Assembly: GCF_001761365.1 (NCBI RefSeq)
Contig: NZ_CP017477.1
Span: forward strand, 2,532,001-2,596,000
Length of the DNA: 64,000 nt
Source of the DNA: Polaribacter vadi
GTDB lineage: Bacteria > Bacteroidota > Bacteroidia > Flavobacteriales > Flavobacteriaceae
Direction of reading: 5' to 3'
Part shown: one piece after another, positions 35,933 to 44,932 of the stretch
Position numbering within the stretch: position 1 is the first letter of the stretch
Layout: each line of letters opens with the position of its first letter
Made by a program: the position numbers and the translations under genes
The notes under the pieces: generated by a model
The model's input: only the letters and a program-made list of their open reading frames with translations
Database searches by the model: none
Told to the model about the DNA's origin: nothing

Positions 35933-37642
35933 TTACATCCCTAAATTAACACCAGAAGGTTTTACTAAAGCTAAAAGACTTTGAAAAGCCTGTGTTACTT
36001 GCAATGCCATTTTATGTCCAGATTCACTTTCTACTCTTTCAATTTCGCCAGAATTATTATACACTACATTTATCTCTCCAACATCTTTTAGTACTATTTT
36101 AATCGGTTTTCCAAGTTTGTTGTATTCAAAAGTAAGTGTTCTTCCTTTTTCTGATATTGTACTTCCATCTGTCATAGAAATAATTTTTCCTTTTTCATTA
36201 TATACTAATTGTACCCAATCTTCCTTGTCTTTTTCTACATACGTTAAATTCAAGTTATCATCATAGGTAAATTCGTATGTACCAACATCATTTTTAACAT
36301 AGGTTATCTTTTCTGATGTTGGGTGATATTTCATATAAATAGAATCGCCTTTTGTAGAGGTTTTTTCGATGAGTAAACACCTGTTGTTATATTTAAAATT
36401 TGTGGTATGTCTTCCTCTAGAAATCTGAATTGGATTGCTACAAATTTCATCATATTCAGTAGAAGTTTTAATGCCATTTATGGTTGTAATAATCTTTTTA
36501 GAATACGTTCCTCCATTTTCTTTGGTACCAATAAAATATTCGTACGTATTGGTGATTAATTTTCCATTATAGCCTTTTTTGGTAACTTTTGTTGCATAAT
36601 GATGATCATCTTTTGTGCCATCTTCTTTAAAAAAAGTTGGGTATTCATAAGAAACGATACTACCATCTCTACTCGTAACACTTTTAGTGTAAGATGTTTT
36701 TGGGTGATAAGTAACCAACAAAGCATCTTCTTCAATACCTTCAAGTCGTACAGGATTGTATAGAATTTTTGTAAGATTTTTCTTTTCATCATAATCAAAT
36801 GCATATTGATTACCAGCGATATCTTCACTATAAATTAAGCTGTTTTCAGTATATTTGAATTCTGCATATCTATTCTTTTTTTCTCCATCAAAATAAATCT
36901 TTGTGATAAAACCATCTTTATTGCTCTCAAAAATTAGGTTAGTTCCATCACCAGTAATCATTTTAGAAAGTACTTTATTGGTATATTCTAAAGTGGTAAA
37001 CTCTCCATTTCCAAATTCGTAATGAATTAATTTGCCATCTAAATTAAAAATTTCTTTTTCATTTTTATTTTTTTGATTTCTAACAAAACCTTCTGCTGTT
37101 AAAGTTATTTTCTGATTTCCTCTTGTAAAACTTTCCCATTCAGAACCTAAAGGAAAATCTGTGGGATTTTCTAACAATCCTTTTTCAACATACTTGTCCC
37201 AAGTTTTTAAACGATACTCAATATTATTTTTTAGCTTTTTAATTTGATTGGTAATACTTGTAGGGTCTAATTCTAAATCGCCTTCAGTTTGCATTACTTC
37301 AATTAAATCATCAATCATTAATTGTGTCAAATCACTAGAAATAAAATTGGAAGAATAAATAGTTTTTCCTCCAGCACCATATTCTTTTACTTGCAAAGTT
37401 CCATCAGGATAAACCGTAATTGAGGTTTCAAATTTTGTTCCCCAACCATAACCAAACAAACCAATTTCTGTAGATTTAGAATTGTAGGTTCTTGTTAATT
37501 CCTTAAAGGCAGATTTATATTTTTTTAACAAAACATCTGTGTAAGAAATATAAAAGTTGCCATTTTTAATGTTAACACCCGCTTTTAAACCAAAGCTCAA
37601 AAAGCTAAAAATAAATATATTGATGATTATTTTATTTTTCAT
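35933..37642 (-). CDS. Exported RHS/YD-repeat-like protein
   Basis: 569 aa with a signal peptide (FSFLSFGLKAG). The N-terminus, LTRTYNSKS with GLFGYGWGTKFE, is the opening of RHS-type proteins (DUF6531-like). YD-type repeats follow through the protein (for example YDEKKNLTKILYNP and YDDNLNLTYVEKD). It lacks the long core and variable C-terminal toxin of full RHS/Tc proteins, so it is a small shell or adhesin form. Its start overlaps the stop of the caspase-TPR gene by 4 bp, which suggests the two proteins are made together. Confidence 0.85.
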   Translation of the reverse strand: MKNKIIINIFIFSFLSFGLKAGVNIKNGNFYISYTDVLLKKYKSAFKELTRTYNSKSTEIGLFGYGWGTKFETSITVYPDGTLQVKEYGAGGKTIYSSNFISSDLTQLMIDDLIEVMQTEGDLELDPTSITNQIKKLKNNIEYRLKTWDKYVEKGLLENPTDFPLGSEWESFTRGNQKITLTAEGFVRNQKNKNEKEIFNLDGKLIHYEFGNGEFTTLEYTNKVLSKMITGDGTNLIFESNKDGFITKIYFDGEKKNRYAEFKYTENSLIYSEDIAGNQYAFDYDEKKNLTKILYNPVRLEGIEEDALLVTYHPKTSYTKSVTSRDGSIVSYEYPTFFKEDGTKDDHHYATKVTKKGYNGKLITNTYEYFIGTKENGGTYSKKIITTINGIKTSTEYDEICSNPIQISRGRHTTNFKYNNRCLLIEKTSTKGDSIYMKYHPTSEKITYVKNDVGTYEFTYDDNLNLTYVEKDKEDWVQLVYNEKGKIISMTDGSTISEKGRTLTFEYNKLGKPIKIVLKDVGEINVVYNNSGEIERVESESGHKMALQVTQAFQSLLALVKPSGVNLGM

Positions 37643-40600
37643 TCTTGTAATTTTTTAATGATGTTAATTGTGTTGCTGTTATATTTTCTCTTTAAATACT
37701 GCTCTCTTAACAGTAAAGGATTAACCGTTTTTAATTTTTCTTTTGCTACGTTGTTTTTATCATTTATTGATAAAACTAAAGCCTCTAAAATAACATTTGC
37801 TATTGGGTTAATTTTTTGCATTTCATCAAAATAAAAGCGTGCATTTTTTGCATCATTTAAATCGATATAAATTTTAGAAAGCAACTCATATTTTTTTATT
37901 TGCCAACTTTTACCAGCAGAAAAATTCTTCAATTCTTCAATTAAGGCTTTCTTTTTACCTGTTTCATTTGTGAAATAATACAATTCTGTAAGCGCAAAAA
38001 CGGTTTCTATATTTATATCTAGTTTGTAAGCTTGTTCTAAAATAGTAGCTGCTGTTTCAACATTATTTGCCCTTATTTCTCTTCTGGCTTGGAGTAAAAA
38101 AAGTTTAGAAAAATCTGCCACTTTATTTTTATATGGATTGTATTTGGCAGCTAACTTGAAGTATTTTGATGCATCTACATATTCTTTCGTAATCAATTTA
38201 CTGTAAGCTAAATTTGTGTAGCCTTTTGCATAGGTACTATCTACTTCAATGGCTTTTTGATAATTGTTAATAGCAGCTTCGTATTCTTTTTTACTATAAT
38301 AAGTATCTCCTAAAAGTGCATATAAATCTGGTGCTTGGCTATTTCTAGCAATTACTTTTTGCAACATTTCTATAGAAGTGTCTTGATTATTTTCTGAATT
38401 TAACAAACTAACTAAACCTTTATAAGAAGGCATATAGAAAGAGTCTATTTGTAACGATTTTTCAAATAGCTCTTTTGCCAATGCTTTTTCTTGCAAACCA
38501 TTTTCATAAAAATTAGCTAGATAATAATAAGCACTTGCCTTTTTAGGATTTATTTTTATGCCTTCTTTAAAAGAAGTTAGTGCTTTTTCATCTTCTTTTT
38601 GCTTGTGAAATAACCAACCTCTACTTGCATAAGTCCACGTATAAAATGGATTCTTTTTGATGGCGATTTTAAAAAGACTGTCTGCTTTTATCAAATCGTT
38701 ATCGTTTTTAGGATAGCGTCTTAAAAAAGAGCCATATTTAGAATAACCTTTTGCAATAAATGGCTCTAATTTAATTGCTTTTTTTAATAAACCTACAGCT
38801 TTTTGTGAGTTTATATTTTCATCAATTAACAATTCTGCGTAGCCAAATAATGCATCAACATCTGTGGAATCTTTTTGGATAGCTTGTAGATAATAACTTT
38901 CTGCACCTTTAATATTGCCTTTGTTTTTATACAATATTGCTAAATTTCTTAAAGTGATAGATAAATATTCGCCTCCAAATTCTTTTACTTTATGATAATA
39001 GTTTTCTGCTTCTTGATATCTACCTACGTTTTCACTAACAGCTCCTAAATTATTATAACTATTTATATCGTTCTTTTTGATGGTTAATACCTTTTTAAAA
39101 TATTCGTTGGCTTTCTCATACTCAGATTTATCTAAATAATTATTTCCAAAATTAGTAATTGGAAACGTCCAAGTAGGGATCAGTTTGCTTGCTTTGATAT
39201 AGTTTTCTCCAGATGCTTCATAATCTTCTTCATAATTTAAAACAATCCCCAAAGCATTGTAAATATATGCGGCTTTTTTCTCTATTTCTAAAGCTTGGTA
39301 CAGCTTCTTTTTAGCCAAAGGATATTTGTTAAACTGTCTATTTTTAATGATTGCGTAAGCCTCTAAAAATAACTTGCTTGTTAAAATTCTGTTGTAACTA
39401 AAATTCTCTTTTTCTATAAGTTCTAAACAAATTTCTAGATGTTTCGCATTTTGCTGAAAGACGTTTCCATTAGGTAAGTTTTCAACATTCCCAATATAAT
39501 CGTTTATTAAAAGTTGGGCTTTGGTAGATAGTGCAACCACCAGTTTGTTTTTCATTAAATTGATGATGTTACTATCTGTTTTTGCTTCTTTGATTGCCTG
39601 CTTAATAATCTCAAAAGCACTTAAAGAAGTACCATAATAATTTTTCTTTTCTAAAGCGTCATTAAATTTTTTGATAAGATCCGAATTTAGCTCTAAACCT
39701 TTTTCATTTGTATTAGAATTGCTTCTGGAGGCCAAAATATTTTTAAGGCCTGTTGGGTTTTGTATCTGCTCTAAAGCTTCTTTTTTATCCAAAGAAAGTA
39801 CTTCTTTAAAAACACCTGTAGAAGTTTTAGATTTAACAACAGGCGTTTGTTTATTGTTGGTTGCTAAATTTACATTGGTGTCTAAAAAACCTTGAAGTTC
39901 AAAGTATTGTAATTTGTTATCTTGCACTAAATTATCTGCAGCACCCATTAAACCCAACACCAAATAATAGGTGAAATAACCATGGCCAGTATTGTCTTCG
40001 CTCAGTTTTAAGTTATCTCCTTCATAAGATAATTCATTAGGATTACAACTTAATAACTTCGTAGAGTTTTGCAAGTATTCATTAAATGTTTTTAAATTAT
40101 TTTGAGCACCATCTGCAGACAAATAGCCAGATCTACAAGCATCTAAAACCAAGGTTATTTTTGCATCTTTACTCGCAATTGTATTGACAGTTAAACTTAT
40201 ATCTTTAAACGGAATTACACCTTGTGTACCATAAAACTCTCTATTTTGATTTACATCATAAGCCAACAAAAATCCTAACTGTTCTTTCACATTCTCCTTG
40301 TCTACAACATCTCCATGACCTGCAAAAAACAAGTATACAAGATCATTTTTTTTTGTTGATGCTATTAAATCTTGTAGTCCGTTTAAAATGTTGAAAGAGG
40401 TAGCTTCTTCATTGATTAGAAGCGCTATATTTTCTTCCTTAACTTTTTCAATTTTCGTTAAATAATTTTTGAAAAGTGTTGCATCATCATCAGCATATTT
40501 TAGCGTTAAATCAGATGAACTATAGTCTGAAATACCAATAATCAAAGCTCTTTTAGTGCCTTTTATAGTATCGTTTTTATCAGAATCTGTAAGTGTTCCT

Positions 40601-40671
40601 CTTGCTCCATTTTCTTGAGATAAAAGTGGAATTACAGCAAAAAAGAACATTAAAAAAACAAGTTTTTTCAT
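37639..40671 (-). CDS. Exported caspase-family protease with TPR array
   Basis: 1010 aa with a signal peptide (VIPLLSQE). The p20-like domain (about 40-270) has His119 in FFAGHGDVV and Cys179 in LDACRSGYL, so the dyad is complete. From about 430 to 990 come more than a dozen TPR helical repeats (motifs such as AYYYLANFYENG and ALYALLGDTYYSKKEYEAAI), a protein-binding platform. NGARGTLTD at 21-29, just after the signal, resembles the basic Gly motifs in neighbouring proteins. It is the first gene of a two-gene operon with the RHS-like protein. Confidence 0.88.
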   Translation of the reverse strand: MKKLVFLMFFFAVIPLLSQENGARGTLTDSDKNDTIKGTKRALIIGISDYSSSDLTLKYADDDATLFKNYLTKIEKVKEENIALLINEEATSFNILNGLQDLIASTKKNDLVYLFFAGHGDVVDKENVKEQLGFLLAYDVNQNREFYGTQGVIPFKDISLTVNTIASKDAKITLVLDACRSGYLSADGAQNNLKTFNEYLQNSTKLLSCNPNELSYEGDNLKLSEDNTGHGYFTYYLVLGLMGAADNLVQDNKLQYFELQGFLDTNVNLATNNKQTPVVKSKTSTGVFKEVLSLDKKEALEQIQNPTGLKNILASRSNSNTNEKGLELNSDLIKKFNDALEKKNYYGTSLSAFEIIKQAIKEAKTDSNIINLMKNKLVVALSTKAQLLINDYIGNVENLPNGNVFQQNAKHLEICLELIEKENFSYNRILTSKLFLEAYAIIKNRQFNKYPLAKKKLYQALEIEKKAAYIYNALGIVLNYEEDYEASGENYIKASKLIPTWTFPITNFGNNYLDKSEYEKANEYFKKVLTIKKNDINSYNNLGAVSENVGRYQEAENYYHKVKEFGGEYLSITLRNLAILYKNKGNIKGAESYYLQAIQKDSTDVDALFGYAELLIDENINSQKAVGLLKKAIKLEPFIAKGYSKYGSFLRRYPKNDNDLIKADSLFKIAIKKNPFYTWTYASRGWLFHKQKEDEKALTSFKEGIKINPKKASAYYYLANFYENGLQEKALAKELFEKSLQIDSFYMPSYKGLVSLLNSENNQDTSIEMLQKVIARNSQAPDLYALLGDTYYSKKEYEAAINNYQKAIEVDSTYAKGYTNLAYSKLITKEYVDASKYFKLAAKYNPYKNKVADFSKLFLLQARREIRANNVETAATILEQAYKLDINIETVFALTELYYFTNETGKKKALIEELKNFSAGKSWQIKKYELLSKIYIDLNDAKNARFYFDEMQKINPIANVILEALVLSINDKNNVAKEKLKTVNPLLLREQYLKRKYNSNTINIIKKLQE

Positions 40672-40784
40672 AAAATGGACAAAAGAATAATTAAATTTAG
40701 TGAATATTATTTTAAGTGGAAAATTTCCATGATAATATACCTACTATTAAGTACACGATTATCAACTAGATAAAGATATAAATT

Positions 40785-41186
40785 ATGCAAACAAGAGATT
40801 ATGATGATTACATTTACATAGCATCTACTTTGGGTTTTAGAAAAGTAGATGATAGTGGTTTAGAAATAGATGCAAGCAAAGAAACAGATGGATACTGCAA
40901 TCTTTATGCAAATAACATAAGTGTAAGTTACTTGCATTCTATGAATACTTTTCAAATAAATGCTATTCACTATTTTGAAGAAAATCATGATGAAATTTTC
41001 TTTGCATTACAGTTATTTTTAAATGAAAAATATACAAATCCAGAAAAAGAATTAGGCTTTAGATCTGTAAATATTTTGGATGAACATCAAAATGAAATGT
41101 GTTTTACAGAGTACACTTTTATCGATTTAAAAAATCAAAAAATAAACATTAAGATGCATAAAAACAGGATTATTACTGATAAATAA
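40785..41186 (+). CDS. Small protein of unknown function
   Basis: 133-aa acidic soluble protein without signal or membrane segments. It contains strand-rich halves (GFRKVDDSGLEIDAS, YCNLYANNISVSYLH) and a helix with NAIHYFEENHDEIFFAL. It has no family I recognise. It is divergent from the caspase-TPR gene and followed by a strong terminator, so it forms its own transcription unit. Confidence 0.65.
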   Translation: MQTRDYDDYIYIASTLGFRKVDDSGLEIDASKETDGYCNLYANNISVSYLHSMNTFQINAIHYFEENHDEIFFALQLFLNEKYTNPEKELGFRSVNILDEHQNEMCFTEYTFIDLKNQKINIKMHKNRIITDK

Positions 41187-41202
41187 TAATCTTGACAAAA
41201 AT

Positions 41203-41241
41203 AAAGGGTTAAAATCAATATGATTTTAACCCTTTATCTAT
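41203..41241 (+). terminator. Intrinsic terminator after the 133-aa gene
   Basis: Perfect 14-bp stem AAAGGGTTAAAATC/GATTTTAACCCTTT with a 5-base loop (41203-41235), 16 bp after the stop. It can also work for the converging efflux operon. Confidence 0.82.
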
Positions 41242-41251
41242 TTCTAAATTT

Positions 41252-41280
41252 CCTGCAAGGTTTTCAAAACCTTGTAGGTA
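41252..41280. repeat. Palindromic repeat, copy A
   Basis: Near-perfect inverted repeat CCTGCAAGGTTTT/AAAACCTTGTAGG. A second copy in inverted orientation lies at 41334-41371. Confidence 0.65.
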
Positions 41281-41333
41281 TTTAAATAATCAACTATTTA
41301 TTTCAAATTCTAAACATTATTCCAAATAGTAAA

Positions 41334-41371
41334 TTATACCTACAAGGTTCAAAAGAAACCTTGCTGGATAA
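41334..41371. repeat. Palindromic repeat, copy B
   Basis: ACCTACAAGGTT ... AACCTTGCTGG; read on the minus strand it aligns with the repeat at 41252-41280, with a longer loop. It lies just before the stop of the RND pump gene at 41388. Confidence 0.6.
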
Positions 41372-41387
41372 ATAATATCATCTTAAT

Positions 41388-44300
41388 TTAAATTTGATTT
41401 TTATTGTCAATTCTTACATCTTCACTAAAAGCAAGATTTTCATTTTCCTTTTTTTCTAATTGATGAGGTAAAACTCCTTTAATTCTCATTTTAAACTTTG
41501 TAATTAAAAAGAATAAAATAGGAACAACTATCAACGTTAAAAACGTTGCGATTAACAAACCATAAATTACAGTTTTTGCTAATGGACCCCAGAAAACAAC
41601 GTTATCTCCACCCATATAAATATTAGCATCAAACTCACTAAAAAGAGTAAAGAAGTTAATATTTAAACCAATTGCTAAAGGAATTAATCCTAAAATTGTG
41701 GTAATTGCTGTTAATAAAACAGGACGTAAACGTGCTTTTCCAGCTTTTACAACAGTTTCAAATAAACGATCTAAAGGCAAGTAATCTTCGTCTGCAACAT
41801 CATCTTCTATTTTTCTTCTATCAATTAAAAGTTGTGCATAATCTAGAAGAACCACACCATTATTTACTACAATTCCTGCAAGTGAAATAATACCAACCAT
41901 CGTCATCATAATAACAAATGGAGCTCCAGAAATTACCAAACCACCAAATACACCAATGAAACTTAAAAAGATTGCCAACATAATAATTCCTGGTTTAGAA
42001 ACCGAGTTAAATTGGAAAATCAAAATAAAGAAAATTAGCATTAAACCTGTAAAAAATGCGCCCATTAAAAACGCCATTTGTTTGTTTTGCTCTTCAATTT
42101 GACCTGTATAATCAATTTTAATTCCTTTTGGTAAATCCTTAAAACTCTTCATAGAATTTTGGATTCTAGCCACAACTGCACCAGCATCTGTTTCTCCAGG
42201 AGAAAGTGCAGAATATACAGTTACCACACGTTTTACATCTTTGTGTTTTATGGCACTAAAACCAGAACTGTTACTTTGTGAAGCCACAGCAGAAACTGGT
42301 ATTTCCTTAATTTTACCAGAAGCTTGATCTCTAAAGGTTATTTTTTGATTAAAAACGGCACTTTTATCATATCTATCCTCTTTATTAAAACGAACGTAAA
42401 TATCATAATCTTCGCCATCTTTTTTATAAATACCTGCTTTATTTCCAAAGATTGATGCTCTTAATTGAGAACCAACTTGCCCAGTTGAAACTCCTAATTC
42501 ACCCGCTTTTTTACGATCTACCAAAACCTGCATTCCTGGTTTCGATTTGTTTACATCAATTTTTAATTCATCAACACCAGAGATACTTTGCGTATTCAAA
42601 TAATCACGCATTCTTTCTGCTGTAAAAATTAATTCTTCATAATCCTCACCATTTAATTCGATGTTTACAGGCGCTCCTGCAGGTGGTCCATTTGCATCTT
42701 TTTCAACCGAAATTAAAACTCCAGGATAAATACCAACCAAAGCAGCTTGTACTTTTTGACGAAGCAATTCACTGTCTTCTCCACGTCTAAATTTATACTC
42801 ACGCATGGAAGCTGTAATTTTTCCTTTATGTGGCATTTCTGCAGAGGAACCTCCATCTGTTTGTGGGTTTCCAGCACCTTCACCAACTTGCGAAACTGTA
42901 CTTTCTACCATATAATTATAATCTCCATCTGTGTATTGATCTTGATTTAAAACGCCAAATACTTTCTGCTCAATTTCTTTGGTAATTTGATTCGTTTTCT
43001 CAATATCTGTTCCTTCAGGATATTCTATATAAACAATAATTTGATTTGGTTTGTTATCAGGAAAAAACTCAATTTTTGTTCTTTGTGATGCAACTGATGC
43101 ACCAAAACCTATAAAAGAAAAAATTAATAAAATAAAAGTTCCTGCCACTAAAATATAAGGCATCCAACCAGAAAGTGATCTTTTTAATTGTCTTTCATAC
43201 CAATTTTCTAAAGAAACTAAACTGTTTTTTTGGAAATAATTTGCTGCTTTTCTTAAAAATAATCTATATACCCACAACATAATTGCTGTGAATAAAATTA
43301 AGGTTCCTAAACCATTATATTCGCCTCCGAAAAAGAAAATTAACAAACCAACAACAGCCATAATAGATGTTAATCTAATGATGCTTTTTAGTGGCATATC
43401 TTTATCTTCTGTACTCATAAATTGAGAAACCAAAACCGAGTTAAAGAAAATGGCAACGAATAAAGATGAACCTAAAACAATAGACAATGTAATTGGTAAA
43501 ATAACCATAAATTGCCCCATAATTCCTGGCCAAAGACCTAAAGGAATAAAGGCTGCAACTGTTGTAGCTGTAGATATGATAATTGGAAAAGCAATTTCTC
43601 CAATCCCTTTTTTGGCAGCTTCAATTCTGGTCATTCCTTCTTCATCCATTAAACGGTATACGTTTTCTACAACCACAATTCCATTATCTACCAACATTCC
43701 AAGTCCCATAATCAACCCAAATAGCACCATGGTATTTAAGGTATAACCCATGGCTCCTAGAATCATTAAAGACATAAACATAGACATTGGTATTGCAAAA
43801 CCAACGAAAATTGCGTTTTTAAATCCTAAGAAAAACATCAACACAATTACTACTAAAATTACTCCAAAAATGATGTTATTCACCAAATCATCTACTTGCC
43901 CAATTGTTTTTGGAGATTGATCATTTGCAATGGTAACTTTTAAATCTTGAGGAAAATTATTTGCTTTTGCTTCTTTAACAATTTCGCCAATTTTATCTGC
44001 AGCAGCCACCATATTTTCACCAGATCTTTTCTTAACATCTAGCATTACAACTGCATGACCATCTTCTCTTGCGTAGGTAGTTTTGTCCTTATCTTTAAAA
44101 GAAATTTGAGCAACATCTGTTAAATAGGTAATATTTCCGTTTTCAGATTTTACTACAAAATCTCCTAAATCTGATGGTTCATCAATTTCACCAATAATTC
44201 TAATGGTTCTTCTTTGCTGACTTGTAATAAAATTACCAGCAGACATGGTTACGTTTCCACGATTTATAGCGTTTGTAATATCATCAAAACTGACTTTTGC

Positions 44301-44930
44301 AGCCATCATTTTGTAAATATCTACAGCAACTTCTACTTCTTTGTCTTGTGCTCCACGAATATCTACTTTTTTGATTTCTGTTAAATCTTCAATTTCATCT
44401 TGCAAATACTCTCCATATTCTTTCAGTTTTGCAACAGGATAATTTCCAGAAATGTTGATATTTAAAATCGGAATTTCTTCAGACATACTCAACTCAAAAA
44501 CATTAGGCGTAACTTTTGCACCATTAAAAGTTGGCCAATCTTCGCCAGCAGTTTCTTGATCTATTTCGTCTTTTACCTTCTGTTTTGCTTTGTCTACATC
44601 AATCTTTTCATCAAACTCAACAGTAATAATTGAGTAATCTTCTTGAGATGTAGAGGTAATTTCAACCACATTACTAACCGACTTTAATTTATCTTCTAAA
44701 GGGTTTGTAATTAGCTTTTCAATATCTTCTGCAGTGTTTCCTGGATATACAGAACTAATGTAAATCTTAGTTTCATTTATCTCTGGAAAATTCTCTCTAG
44801 GCATCGTAAAATATGCCGAAATTCCTAAATAGAGAATTAAAAACATTAGGACATAAATAGTAGTTTTATTATTTATTGCCCATGAAGAAAGTTTAAATTC
44901 TTTGTCTACTTGTTTGTTTTTTTTCTCCAT
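41388..44930 (-). CDS. RND efflux pump permease
   Basis: 1180-aa inner-membrane exporter, somewhat longer than E. coli AcrB. The N-terminal helix is followed by TMPRENFPEINE and VYPGNTAEDIEKLI (porter start). Twelve membrane segments in two blocks are visible, with GLIMGLGMLVDNGIVVVENV, the classic RND motif around TM4 that carries the proton-relay Asp. The second porter block follows near residue 600. About 70 extra residues lie in a central charged membrane-proximal part and the C-terminus. It is the last gene of the TetR-TolC-MFP-RND operon, 2 bp after the adaptor. Substrate unknown. Confidence 0.95.
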   Translation of the reverse strand: MEKKNKQVDKEFKLSSWAINNKTTIYVLMFLILYLGISAYFTMPRENFPEINETKIYISSVYPGNTAEDIEKLITNPLEDKLKSVSNVVEITSTSQEDYSIITVEFDEKIDVDKAKQKVKDEIDQETAGEDWPTFNGAKVTPNVFELSMSEEIPILNINISGNYPVAKLKEYGEYLQDEIEDLTEIKKVDIRGAQDKEVEVAVDIYKMMAAKVSFDDITNAINRGNVTMSAGNFITSQQRRTIRIIGEIDEPSDLGDFVVKSENGNITYLTDVAQISFKDKDKTTYAREDGHAVVMLDVKKRSGENMVAAADKIGEIVKEAKANNFPQDLKVTIANDQSPKTIGQVDDLVNNIIFGVILVVIVLMFFLGFKNAIFVGFAIPMSMFMSLMILGAMGYTLNTMVLFGLIMGLGMLVDNGIVVVENVYRLMDEEGMTRIEAAKKGIGEIAFPIIISTATTVAAFIPLGLWPGIMGQFMVILPITLSIVLGSSLFVAIFFNSVLVSQFMSTEDKDMPLKSIIRLTSIMAVVGLLIFFFGGEYNGLGTLILFTAIMLWVYRLFLRKAANYFQKNSLVSLENWYERQLKRSLSGWMPYILVAGTFILLIFSFIGFGASVASQRTKIEFFPDNKPNQIIVYIEYPEGTDIEKTNQITKEIEQKVFGVLNQDQYTDGDYNYMVESTVSQVGEGAGNPQTDGGSSAEMPHKGKITASMREYKFRRGEDSELLRQKVQAALVGIYPGVLISVEKDANGPPAGAPVNIELNGEDYEELIFTAERMRDYLNTQSISGVDELKIDVNKSKPGMQVLVDRKKAGELGVSTGQVGSQLRASIFGNKAGIYKKDGEDYDIYVRFNKEDRYDKSAVFNQKITFRDQASGKIKEIPVSAVASQSNSSGFSAIKHKDVKRVVTVYSALSPGETDAGAVVARIQNSMKSFKDLPKGIKIDYTGQIEEQNKQMAFLMGAFFTGLMLIFFILIFQFNSVSKPGIIMLAIFLSFIGVFGGLVISGAPFVIMMTMVGIISLAGIVVNNGVVLLDYAQLLIDRRKIEDDVADEDYLPLDRLFETVVKAGKARLRPVLLTAITTILGLIPLAIGLNINFFTLFSEFDANIYMGGDNVVFWGPLAKTVIYGLLIATFLTLIVVPILFFLITKFKMRIKGVLPHQLEKKENENLAFSEDVRIDNKNQI

Positions 44931-44932
44931 GT

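Noticed and set aside
35933..37642. RHS-like gene as a polymorphic toxin
   Set aside because: No RHS core end motif or variable C-terminal toxin, and no immunity gene next to it.
27333..40671. Caspase locus as an intracellular phage-defence (CHAT/caspase abortive infection) system
   Set aside because: All proteins carry export signals and no sensor, toxin or nuclease typical of such systems is present.
43450..43746. 98-aa open frame opposite the RND pump gene
   Set aside because: Antisense of conserved membrane motifs of the pump; its composition mirrors the Val/Ile codons of the real gene.
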